From Neoscytalidium dimidiatum (lineage: Eukaryota > Ascomycota > Dothideomycetes > Botryosphaeriales > Botryosphaeriaceae), in assembly GCA_037367355.1 (NCBI GenBank), contig CM074696.1:2294001-2358000 (forward strand): a DNA stretch of 64,000 nucleotides, given 5' to 3'. Position 1 is the stretch's first letter. The number at the start of each line of letters is the position of its first letter. Below the pieces are notes generated by a model. It worked only from the letters and a program-made list of their open reading frames with translations. It had not been told where the DNA came from and searched no databases. Both the position numbers and the translations under genes were made by a program. Below, one piece after another: positions 54,766-64,000 of this stretch.

Positions 54766-56975
54766 ATGGCGAGCAAGCGGACAAACGTGCTTGTCTACTC
54801 GGGTAAGCCAGAACTATCGCATTTCGTCTCCCACGATCTCCATTGACTCTCTCCCCAGGCAATGGCAGCACCGTCGAGAGCGTGCGGCACTGCATGTGGA
54901 GCTTACGCCGGCTACTCTCGCCCAACTACGCCGTCATCCCTGTGGACGGCAACGCCATCATCAAAGAGCCCTGGACCGCCTCATGTGCCCTGCTGGTCAT
55001 ACCCGGTGGCGCCGACCTAGGCTACTGCCGCACTCTAAATGGTGAAGGCAACCGCCGCATCATGCAGTACGTGAACCGCGGCGGCAACTACCTCGGCTTC
55101 TGCGCCGGCGGCTACTATGCTTGTAAGCGCTGCGAGTTTGAGGTCGGCGACAAGAAGATGGAGGTCATCGGTGACCGCGAGCTCGGCTTCTATCCGGGCA
55201 TCTGTCGTGGCCTCGCGTTCTCCGGCTTCGTCTACCACAGTGAGGCCGGCACGCGCGCGGTCGAGCTGAAGGTTAACAAAGAGGCTCTGATGGGCGGCGG
55301 CGGTGCTGTCCCTGAGTCTTTCCGTTCCTACTACAACGGAGGCGGTGTCTTCGTCGATGCGGATAAGTTCAAAGACCGCGGCGTTGAGACGCTCGCTAGC
55401 TACACTGGAGAGCTGCACGTCGATTCTGGAGAGGGAGCGGCGGCAGTCGTTTACCGCAAGGTCGGAGAGGGAAATGTCATTCTGACCGGCCCGCACCCAG
55501 AGTGAGCATGCTATCTTCACATCATGAACCCAGCTAACTCGGGTAGATTCGCCGCCGTGAACCTCAACAAAGGGGAGGATATCCCCGGCTATGACAAGAT
55601 CGTCGACGCCCTAGCGCAAGACGACAAGCAGAGGACCGACTTCCTCAAAGCATGTCTTATTAAGTTGGGACTGCAAGTCAATCAGGAAGCACAAGCGGTA
55701 CCGTCCCTTTCCCGCCTGCACCTCACCTCCTCCAACCCCTCAGATGTGGCGGAACTGGTGTCCTCATGGTCCGACATCATCACCCTTGAGAACGGGGAGG
55801 AGCACATTAAGGGCGAGAACGACACCTTCCACCTCGAGAAGCCATCATCATGGTCCATGAGCACCCTCACAAAAGCCGTCAAGTCCATTATTCCCGGCAC
55901 GAGCGGTGGAGGAGAAAGTGGAGAGAGCAACGAACAAACTGACGGCGACACCGCCGACAGAATCCTCGACTATGACGCCGTCATCAAGCGGCTCGTCCCG
56001 CACGAGACCTCGCGCCCGACCAGCAAAGAAACCCCCTACTGGAACCACGACGCCTTCTTCAGCAATCTCTCGCACTACCACTCGCAAACGCGCGACACCG
56101 ACGCCGCCTTCGGCCGCTATCTCCTGTACGGTGAAGTCGTCACCAGCACGAACACGATCCTTGAGAAGAACCCCTCGCTCCTTAAGCACCTCCCAGCCGG
56201 CTTCACCGCAACCGCGACGACGCAGATCGCCGGCCGCGGCCGCGGCTCCAACGTGTGGGTCTCGCCGCCGGGCTCGCTGATGTACAGCACCGTCCTGCGC
56301 CACTCGGTCGCGCTGTCGCAGTCGGCGCCCGTCGTCTTCATCCAATACCTCGCCGCGCTCGCGACCGTGCAGGGCGTGCGCGCCTACGACCGCGGCTACG
56401 ACGCCCTCCCCGTGCGCCTCAAGTGGCCGAACGACATCTACGCGCTGGACCCATCTTCCCCGGCCTTCTCCTCCTCATCTTCCGGCACTACCACCACCAC
56501 CACCAGCAACCCCTCCGACTTCGCCAAGATCGGCGGCGTCCTCGTCAATTCCAGCTACCAGGGCGCCGAGTACACGCTGGTCGCGGGCGTGGGCGTGAAC
56601 GTGGCCAACGCGGCGCCCACGACGTCGCTGGACGCGCTGGCCGCGGCGAAGGGCCTGCCGCCTTTCCGTGCGGAGAAGCTGCTGGCGAGCATCCTGGCGC
56701 AGTTCGAGTCTCTGTACCGCACGTTCTGCCGCGAGGGCTGGAATAAGGAGCTCGAGGAGCTGTATTACAGGTATTGGTTGCATAAGGACCAGGTAGTGAC
56801 GCTGGAGCAGGAGGGCGGCGTGCGCGCGCGGGTTAAGGGCATTACGCGCGATTGGGGGTTGCTGGTGGCGGAGGAGCTGGGGTGGGAGGATCGCGGGACG
56901 GGGAAGGTGTGGGCGTTGCAGAGCGACAGTAATAGTTTTGATTTCTTTAAGGGGTTGCTGAGGAAGAAGGTCTGA
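54766..56975 (+). CDS. BPL1: Biotin-protein ligase
   Basis: Exons 54766-54802, 54859-55501 and 55547-56975 (introns of 56 and 45 nt); 702 aa. Residues 1-~235 form the BPL N-terminal, class-I-glutaminase-like domain (NVLVYSGNG, LLVIPGGADLGYC, GNYLGFCAGGYYA with a nucleophile-type Cys near residue 94). The catalytic BirA-like domain follows: GRGRGSNVWVSPPGSLMYS near 456, the LKWPNDIY lysine motif near 518, GGVLVNSS and VAGVGVNV. The C-terminal small domain ends at FKGLLRKKV. It attaches biotin to acetyl-CoA carboxylase, pyruvate carboxylase and similar enzymes via biotinyl-AMP. A Ser/Thr-rich loop lies between KWPNDIY and GGVLV. Confidence 0.94.
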
Positions 56976-57151
56976 TGTGCTGGAAGTGCGAGGAGGGAGG
57001 CGACGCCACTCAATGGATGGGGTGGAAAAGCATGCTTGAATGATACTGTAGTTTTGGAAATTTCAAATGCTTACTTTGAAAGTCCTGTTCAATTCTTTTT
57101 CATCTAGATTTGTCCCCTTTTTGCTGGTCCCAATCCCAGGGTAGACCTCAT

Positions 57152-58516
57152 CTACAAAATCTTCACAACCTGCTCGTCCTTGTCCTCTTCCTCCTCCCCA
57201 TTCTGTGTAATCGCCCGCGCCCCATTCGCCGCCCTCATCTCCGGCGGCAAGTCTTCTTCCTCGCCCTCCTCCTTCCGCATGATAATCTGCACCACACGAT
57301 CCACCGCCTCGCGCACCTCGTCATCCTCAACGTGCAGATGCGTCTCGCGGATGATCGGATACACCTTGATACGCCTCAGTTCCTCCCGCACGGGCTGCGT
57401 CGTCGTCAGCAGCAGCAGCGTCTCCAGATGCGTCTTCAGAATATCGTTGTGCGGCTCGCGCGCCTTGTCGGGCGGCAGCAGCTGGACTTCGTCGAGCATG
57501 CCCTCGGTGTCGTCGTCGGCGTACTCCTCGCCGCCCATCAGCGGCAGCAGCAGGTACGGCATGAGGTTGACGCGGTCCGAGTCGACCAGCGCCGGGTGTG
57601 CGTCGACGTCGAAGCAGACGTTCTTGATCGTCGACGCGACGCCGCGGCGCCGCACGGCGGACTTGTGCTCCGTGAAGACGATCAGCTTCGTGACGGGGAT
57701 GATGTCGGCGTCGCGCGCCTGCGCGGTCGTCAGGTACGCGCGCCCCTCGGCGTGCTTGGCCAGGTCGGCGAAGAGGTAGGACAGGTAGTCGTAGTCGGCG
57801 TGCGCGTTGTAGCGCCCCTCGGCGCCCTTGACGAAGCAGTCCATCAGCTGGTCCATGGCGACTTTGCTTGTGGACAGGCCTTTGGGGATCGCGCGCTCGA
57901 GGGTGAGGAGGCGCTTGAGGGAGTCGGATTTCGCGAGGTTGGCGAGGAGCATGGCGATTTCGTTGGCGTTGGGCTCTTTAGGGTGCTGGAAGGGGGTTGA
58001 AGAAGTCAGATTGTTGCGCGTGTGCGCGGTTGGGACGGTTAACTGACATACTGTTATGCGCAGGAGCAGAGTCTCGAGGAATGCGTCGTCCTTGGCCAAG
58101 AACTCGCGGTTCTCCTCATCGTCGGAGAGGTTGATGAGCATTGTGAGGGCATTTTTGGCTATGGGCTGCAGTCTGCCTGTCAACAAGCTATTCGCCTACA
58201 GCCAAGATGCGGTCGGTGGCTGCATACCGTGTAATCCTTCACCAGCATCTTCAGGTCTTTTATGGGTTCTAACTGACTGCGCTTGAATAGCGACGGCTGT
58301 GCCGTGGAGTATCCGACCAGGTTCTCCGCCGCTGCGAGGGCGCGTGTCAGAATGGAGGTGTGCGAGTTGGGCGCATGATGGGCAGGACGGGCGTACCGAT
58401 CTGGCGGATCTGGGTGTTGCCATGGTGGAGGAACTCGACAAGCTGTGGATGGGTCTGTCAGCACTATGCGACACGGGATTGGGGAGCAGACTTACCTCTT
58501 CTAGCTCAGTGGGCAT
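57152..58516 (-). CDS. HGH1: HGH1 family armadillo-repeat chaperone adaptor
   Basis: Five exons: 58516-58496, 58442-58397, 58331-58228, 58165-58052 and 57985-57152; 1119 nt, 372 aa; all introns 53-66 nt. The N-terminal repeats start LVEFLHHGN and QIAAENLVGYS; PIAKNALTMLINLSDDEE and NEIAMLLANLAKSDSLKR are ARM-like helices of the DUF383 part. RRRGVASTIKNVCFD and YLLLPLMGGEEY..PPDK mark the DUF384 end. The C-terminus is acidic. In yeast Hgh1 couples translation of eEF2 to TRiC and Hsp90 folding in the cytosol. Convergent with BPL1, 176 bases apart. Confidence 0.92.
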
Positions 58517-59692
58517 TTTGGCAGCGGTTGGTATGTCGGGAGACAGGCTGGCGGCTGCGTCATGGGTGTCGACTTTTTTGCGCGGGGCTTTCCTTATCGG
58601 CGCTTATCGCAAATCACACCGACCGCACGCGGGTCCTATTTTAAGCGCCCAGCCAGCCCAGCCCAGCTTGCTAACCCTCCGCCGCCTTCCCTCTTCTCCT
58701 CTCCTCCGATGCACAAAAGGACGCCCACCACCCCCAATGCTCATCACACAGCGCATGTTTCGCTGAGTCCGCGTGACGCTCACCACCGCCCTACAATTCG
58801 TCGCATTCTCCAAACGATCCACTATTGACTAGGGCCCGATACAAACGCCCCGTAACGGACTCGCAACTTCCTCCAGCTCTCGGTGGCTCCTCACCTGTTC
58901 TTAAAATACCGTCGTGCCAGCCTCCGATAAACGCCATCGGAACGTAGCGCTCATACTTTCCGTCCGACGACTGTGAAGTGATTCTTTGTCCGCGACATAG
59001 CTAGCTGCCGGCGCCAGCCTCCAACAGCCACAGGACCTGCCGTTTTACTTTTTCCATTCAGGTCACTGCCTTAGCCGTGTATGGACTCGACCGGTAGCTA
59101 CAGCATCCGCGCCTCCGAGCATGCTGAGATTGGTGCTGGGTGGGATGGTAGGTTACGCGCGCCGGCACACCGCTACGGAGGTAGCCCCACGAAACAAGCC
59201 TTATAAGATCCGATATCACACTTCTGGCAAGCATCAAGGCCTGCAAGCTGGACATTCCGGCCAATGGCATCAGGGTTGCGATACGGGTAGGCACAATCAC
59301 ATCCTAGTTGGGCGGCTGATCGGTGCCAAGCTGAGGTGGGCGCTTAACGCCAGCCGCCCTCATCCAACCATCGCCCAAGCCCATATGGCCCATTGGCCCA
59401 CCGCTTCGTGTGAAAATGCAGGAACGTCGTGCAGCAGCCGCTATTGCTTCTCGGCGGGCCGATTTGCAACACCGGCCTCTATCTCTTTATATCATCTCGC
59501 CACCTCGCCGCTTTGCACAGCTCCGTATGCTGCCATAGACGCTTGGACGTCCCCATTTCCCAAAAGCTTTCCTTTTCTGTTCATCAACGCCGCAGGACTG
59601 GTTCTTGTCCGGCATTTTGACATACGGTAATACATTTAATTGCTAGAACACTCTCGTTACTATACCCAAAAAAGGATTGCGCATCTCTCGGC
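58517..59692. other. Intergenic region between divergent genes
   Basis: Promoters of HGH1 and of the gene at 59693. No gene is supported; frames here are short and lack family features. Confidence 0.4.
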
Positions 59693-62110
59693 ATGTCTTT
59701 CCAACTCTTCCCTCCTCCGCCGAAGAAGCAGAAGCCCATCAACCTCAAACGTCCAGTACAACCATCCAGTCCAGAGCCGGCTGTTGAGTTGCTTGAGCGT
59801 GCGAAGGCGCCGGTCGACTTCCACGAGCTCGTTATCAAAGTTAATTCCAATCCTTCATCTCCCATCTCAACTCCGCCCCAGGCACATGTGGGTTCTTCGA
59901 CCACCGGGAAATCTCAGCCGAAAGTTTCCATACCAGAAACTAGGAAAGAAAAGTCCCCAGTAAACAGTCCGCAGAACCGCAGCAGATCTTCTACTCTCCG
60001 CTCCGGTGATGGAAGAACAACGCCGAATTCAGGAGGCGGCGTTGGCCGCTCACCGGGTACGACATCTCCTATTCAGCAGCAGCCACTATCTGGAGGTACT
60101 TCTTCGCCTGCGTCACAAACCGATCGGCAATACACGGCATCGCCATCATTCTCGGACGCGACCACGCTCGTTAGGAACCAGAGCACTGCTACACACAGAA
60201 CGAAGTTAAGCCAGACCAGCCCAAAGGAAGCTCCTGTCATGCGATCAATCTTTCCACGTTATAATCCAGACCTCCGACTCTCGCAGCAGCAATACCGACC
60301 TACGCAGACATCTGCAACGGACATACCAAAGGAGAAGATTAGCCGTGCTCAATATTCGCCTACTTTCTACGTACCGCACGCCGATGTCTTGCGAAGTTCA
60401 TCAGCCGAGGAACCTTACTATACCCCAAAGATCGAGTTGGGGGCTTTCTGGGATGCTAGCAATGGAAAGGCCAGACCAGAAGCAAAGCGAACATACGCCT
60501 TGCAGATGCATTGTCGCAAAGTCAGCCCCAACAACTCTCCTGTCGAAGGCGAAGCATTTGTATTCGGATCCTCCCCCGTCCAGCCTTTCTACAGTCTGGA
60601 ACAAGCCCTCGCAGAGGGAGCTGCAGAACAATCCCAACCGTGCGAAGTCCTAATATCCCGCAACAATCCCACGCAGCCGAAGTCGAAACCGCTCCCCGTC
60701 GCGCACCTGCAAATCCAAACGCCACCTCCGCACGGCCCTCCCCTCCCACCAGAGACCTTCTACCAGCGTCCGGATCTTATACCGCAGGCGACGCACATCA
60801 CGACCATCATCCCCAAGCTCGCTACCATTGCGGCCCTGGAAGCAGCCGCCACGTCTCCCCGCGCCTCGGATATTGCCTCCTTCGACCCAAAGGCCGAATC
60901 TCCCGCCGCGGCGCAGCTAGCAGCCGATGCTGTGGCGGAATCCGAGGCCAGGAACGCGTGCCATCTGTTCCACTGCCCAGTATCGGAGCCGCTCATGCCG
61001 CCATACGAAACAGGCAAAACAGGCACGTACGAGTTGCGGCATCCCACCCTCGGCGCCTTCCCAGTTGTCGTGCAAGGGGACGTAAAGAGAAGCCTAGACG
61101 CCGCGATAGAGTCCGCTGCCCCCGCTACCCCAGTCGCAGGAGGAGGACGGGGCACAGCCGGAGGCAGCGGCGGCATGAGCAACACCAAGCCTGCCCGCAG
61201 CATCAGCCCGCTCGGCCACCTCCCGACCACCATCACGCTGCTCAACCCTTTCGCCGCGCCCCGCGACATCATCACCGGCACGCCTCCCAACCCGACCATT
61301 GCACCCTCATCCTCCTCCAAACCCCCTCAGCAACATACTATCCGAACGGCCTCCCTGACCAACAGCCGCCCACCCACCCCCGCCCCAGACGAGGTCCTCG
61401 CCCGCCTCTCCCTACACACCGCCGCGCTCACCGTCGACGCCGCCGCCATCGCCGCCCTCGGCACCGACAAGAGCAACCCCCACGCCCACACGCCGCACCC
61501 GCACATGATTGACGTCGCCGTCGCGGCCGTGCTGGCCGTGCTGGTGGCGGAGCGGCGAAGGGATGGGGGCAGCACGTCGTCATCGTCGCCTTCTCCTGGC
61601 GGGGGTGGCGGCGCCGTCGTGTATGGTGGGGGCTCCTGGCCGGATGGTGGGGGAGGAGGAGTGGGCGGGGGACTGATGATGTTTGAGGGCCCGCCGACGG
61701 ATGTGGCGAGGAGGTGGCCGGGGCAGGGTGGCGCGGTGGATGCGCGGGCGGTGTTGAGGGAGAATGTGAGGCCGTGGAGCTGGGGATGGTGGGTCGGTGC
61801 GGATGGGGAGAAGGAGGAGAGGAAGAGGGCGAAGAGGGAGGAGAAGAGGCGGAAGGGACGGAAGGGGGTGGTGGATATTGAGTTGGGGAGGATGGGTGGT
61901 GGTGGCGTTGTGGGGGTTGAGAGGAAGGTGGAGGAGAGTAAGGCGGAGGAAAAGGGGAGAGGGAAGGAGGAAGGGATGCATTGGACGGTCGAGCTCGTGC
62001 TTGTTCTGTTGGCTTTTGCGTTTAAGACGGTCGTGTTCCTTGTGAAGTTGGTGTTTAGGATTCTGGGAAAGGTAATTGGGGGGTTGAATCGGTGGGCGGC
62101 CAAGACTTGA
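59693..62110 (+). CDS. Conserved fungal protein with C-terminal membrane anchor
   Basis: A single exon of 805 aa; the ATG lies in a start-like context (GGCATGTCT). The N-terminus is FQLFPPPPKKQKPINLKRP. The next ~200 residues are Ser/Pro-rich and disordered. A conserved part at ~225-460 includes YYTPKIELGAFWDASNGKARPEAKRTYALQMHC (shown only in part as motif) and AARNACHLFHCPVSEPLMPPYE. The C-terminal third is Gly/Lys-rich. One strongly hydrophobic segment at ~775-795 (VELVLVLLAFAFKTVVFLV) close to the end suggests a tail anchor. I recognise it only as a conserved ascomycete protein; no enzyme domain is evident. Confidence 0.7.
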   Translation: MSFQLFPPPPKKQKPINLKRPVQPSSPEPAVELLERAKAPVDFHELVIKVNSNPSSPISTPPQAHVGSSTTGKSQPKVSIPETRKEKSPVNSPQNRSRSSTLRSGDGRTTPNSGGGVGRSPGTTSPIQQQPLSGGTSSPASQTDRQYTASPSFSDATTLVRNQSTATHRTKLSQTSPKEAPVMRSIFPRYNPDLRLSQQQYRPTQTSATDIPKEKISRAQYSPTFYVPHADVLRSSSAEEPYYTPKIELGAFWDASNGKARPEAKRTYALQMHCRKVSPNNSPVEGEAFVFGSSPVQPFYSLEQALAEGAAEQSQPCEVLISRNNPTQPKSKPLPVAHLQIQTPPPHGPPLPPETFYQRPDLIPQATHITTIIPKLATIAALEAAATSPRASDIASFDPKAESPAAAQLAADAVAESEARNACHLFHCPVSEPLMPPYETGKTGTYELRHPTLGAFPVVVQGDVKRSLDAAIESAAPATPVAGGGRGTAGGSGGMSNTKPARSISPLGHLPTTITLLNPFAAPRDIITGTPPNPTIAPSSSSKPPQQHTIRTASLTNSRPPTPAPDEVLARLSLHTAALTVDAAAIAALGTDKSNPHAHTPHPHMIDVAVAAVLAVLVAERRRDGGSTSSSSPSPGGGGGAVVYGGGSWPDGGGGGVGGGLMMFEGPPTDVARRWPGQGGAVDARAVLRENVRPWSWGWWVGADGEKEERKRAKREEKRRKGRKGVVDIELGRMGGGGVVGVERKVEESKAEEKGRGKEEGMHWTVELVLVLLAFAFKTVVFLVKLVFRILGKVIGGLNRWAAKT

Positions 62111-64000
62111 GAGGATGGTAGTGCCGCGTGATGACTGATGACTCTTTCCCCTTTACGCTTTGATACCTGCCGTAACTTGGATTTTAGTATGTATGATCAC
62201 AGTGCTATAGTAACTATTGAGGCCTCACCTATGATTATGTCCTTATTTTCTTCTGATACGCAGCCATTCTCGAAAAAACAGTGTCCGAACGCAAAGATTG
62301 ATATATTCGATCTGTCAATAGCATCGATATGTTGATGACTGCTAAAGCTGCCTTCCCGAGTCTGGCCTGTTTGCTCACCATGATTCAAAATGTGATCGGT
62401 GATTTATGAACCACCTGCCGTACGGCTCACGATATCTTTCTTATTGTTGTTCTCTACAAGGATTTTGGATCCTTCGGTGAACAGATTCAGGTAGCGTCTA
62501 CGAGAGACCCGGCTCTGAGGTCAAGCCACGTCATTTTCGCGCTAATATTCTTGTGAGTCTCCGCCACGGATGCCATTCCCACTGAACTACACTCATCGAA
62601 AACGTCGATGAACATTGCAACAGGCCGTATCGTGAATCGTGGTGGATTTCAGTCATGGACTATCAAGCTTGGAGTTGGTTCCGAAAGTATCGCACCCACG
62701 CAGACGTGAATGCGATTTTGTCTTTTCAACTTTTACACGCAGATAACCGCTTCAATGATTTGAATGACAGCTCTCCGATCACACTCAGTCTAAGATGTAT
62801 TGCAGAAAGTATATGAAGGGCGAGATATCCATGAGCTGGGTACCCACCTTGCGGTTTCCACTTGAAAATGCGCGCAAGGATTATTTGAGATTGGTACCGA
62901 GGTCCTTAAGACTCTGTAATGAATTGCTGCCTTGTATTTTAGCATAGTATCCAAAAGTAAGTACTCGATCTCCGGGGATAGAGAAGGAATATTGCTGCGA
63001 ATCCACACGGAGTCTCCTCCGCTTGGTTTGAAGGACCTAAAGGCGTCGCCATTCAAATCCAAAAGCGCAATAACGCTTATAGCGATTAGCAAATTTCCGT
63101 AGGGGTCTGAAATGTGAGGCACTCACTCTGGCTTGCGGTCAGAGTGGCTATCTTGTGCAAAGGTGTAAATCCATGTAAATAATTATCAGTTATATAGATA
63201 CATTGCCGAAGAATTCGTCTCCAGGAAAGCCACGGACATATTTTGGGTGTTTGAGCGGTTGGATGGTTGCCTCGATTTCAGGCTCAATATCGAAGGCTCT
63301 GAAAAGGTAGAGGTGCACATCATCCTCACCCTCATCGCCAACACTAATATTTGCTGTGTGTGTGTGTGTGTGTTTGGCAGGATATGGGCCCTGAAATTCG
63401 TCCGGATAATCATGTCGTCTCTGCACTCCGCTACCATGGCAATCCTATGCTGGCGTGTGACTGAAGGCGCCAGAAACCGTAGAGCAATATCCCCGACAAC
63501 GGCGGCTACAAGGCTGAATGCCACAGATCGAGTTGGCATCATGCTCGGTGGTCAGGGTCGAGGAGAAAATACATCATGGTAGAGCTATCGATTGGTAACG
63601 GGCATGGAGACCACGGCAAGTTTGTAAGGAACAACGCTCGTAAGGAGGGATTGGAACACCTATACTCATCGGGTCTCAGTCAGCATAATCCTGCAGGTTT
63701 CACGAGCAATGAAGTACGAACATGTCGTCCTTAAGGATTCGTTAGCACAAAGACTTGAAATTTGCAACACAAGATTTACCCTTTAGATCATCGCATCCTC
63801 AAGTGGAGAGTTTGCGCTGAAGACATACATGAGGGACGCATCATTGCTGTAAATACCTAGCGAGTCTCCAAATCTAAAAAAAAAATTTGAGAATCGAGTG
63901 GTGGCACACGCCTGAGTTAATAGAAGAACGTAAGCTTTCAACTTGTCATCTGCATTAACCTATCGATCTACGTCCTTCCGAATACGAACACACCCTTCCC
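62111..64000. other. Right edge, no confident gene
   Basis: Minus-strand frames at 63190-63426 and 62790-63122 have some protein-like character (for example GDEGEDDVHLYLFRAFDIEP) and could be exons of a lineage-specific gene, but no start, splice pattern or family supports them. The rest shows nothing. Confidence 0.35.
63355..63372. repeat. (TG)n microsatellite
   Basis: Nine TG units in a row. Confidence 0.9.

Noticed and set aside
1..64000. CRISPR array or bacterial operon features
   Set aside because: No regularly spaced repeats; gene structure is clearly eukaryotic.

Overview
The window is nuclear DNA of a filamentous ascomycete (Pezizomycotina). The genes have short introns of about 45-130 bases with GT..AG ends and internal CTAAC-like branch sites. 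Housekeeping proteins are typically fungal, and a 16-kb AT-rich block carries the mark of repeat-induced point mutation (RIP): CpA/TpG almost absent, TpA in excess, CpG retained. The mix of families (DUF6594, 2EXR, fungal C2H2 proteins, a DUF3435 recombinase, Tad-type LINEs) fits Dothideomycetes best, but that placement is inference.

Layout. (1) 1-9.7 kb is accessory-looking and gene-poor: an unrecognised 622-aa protein, a spliced BTB-like protein with acidic C-terminal repeats, and a degenerate-kinase/2EXR fusion. (2) 9.7-12.5 kb, minus strand: an apparently intact six-exon gene (851 aa when spliced) for a DUF3435 tyrosine recombinase, the Starship-captain/Crypton-like family, with a C2H2-rich tail. 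(3) 12.8-28.7 kb: a RIP-destroyed nest of retroelements bounded by 207-bp direct repeats (LTRs) and a perfect 5-bp target duplication CTTAG. Inside are a Ty3/Gypsy fragment with chromodomain and four Tad-like LINE segments, one with a perfect 14-bp target duplication. (4) 29-44 kb is mixed: an NmrA-like reductase, an ATP-grasp enzyme, a small retropepsin-like gene, a DUF6594 membrane protein, a gene-poor stretch with a second degenerate retropepsin-like ORF, and an 806-aa C2H2 protein. (5) 45.7-62.1 kb is dense conserved core: MCM10, RNase H2 subunit B, a TTL-domain protein, a pterin-dehydratase-like protein, the twin-CX9C protein CMC4, biotin-protein ligase BPL1, HGH1 and a conserved C-terminally anchored protein.

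How it fits together. Core genes sit to the right and accessory genes to the left, with an intact recombinase and a RIP island at the junction. This is the arrangement expected if the recombinase lies at the edge of a mobile element extending to lower coordinates, out of the window. That is a hypothesis; no element end was identified. In the core block MCM10/RNH202 and CMC4/BPL1 are divergent pairs that probably share promoters, and BPL1/HGH1 are convergent. Exon joins were worked out by hand from reading frame and splice signals, and all spliced models stated as complete are multiples of three.
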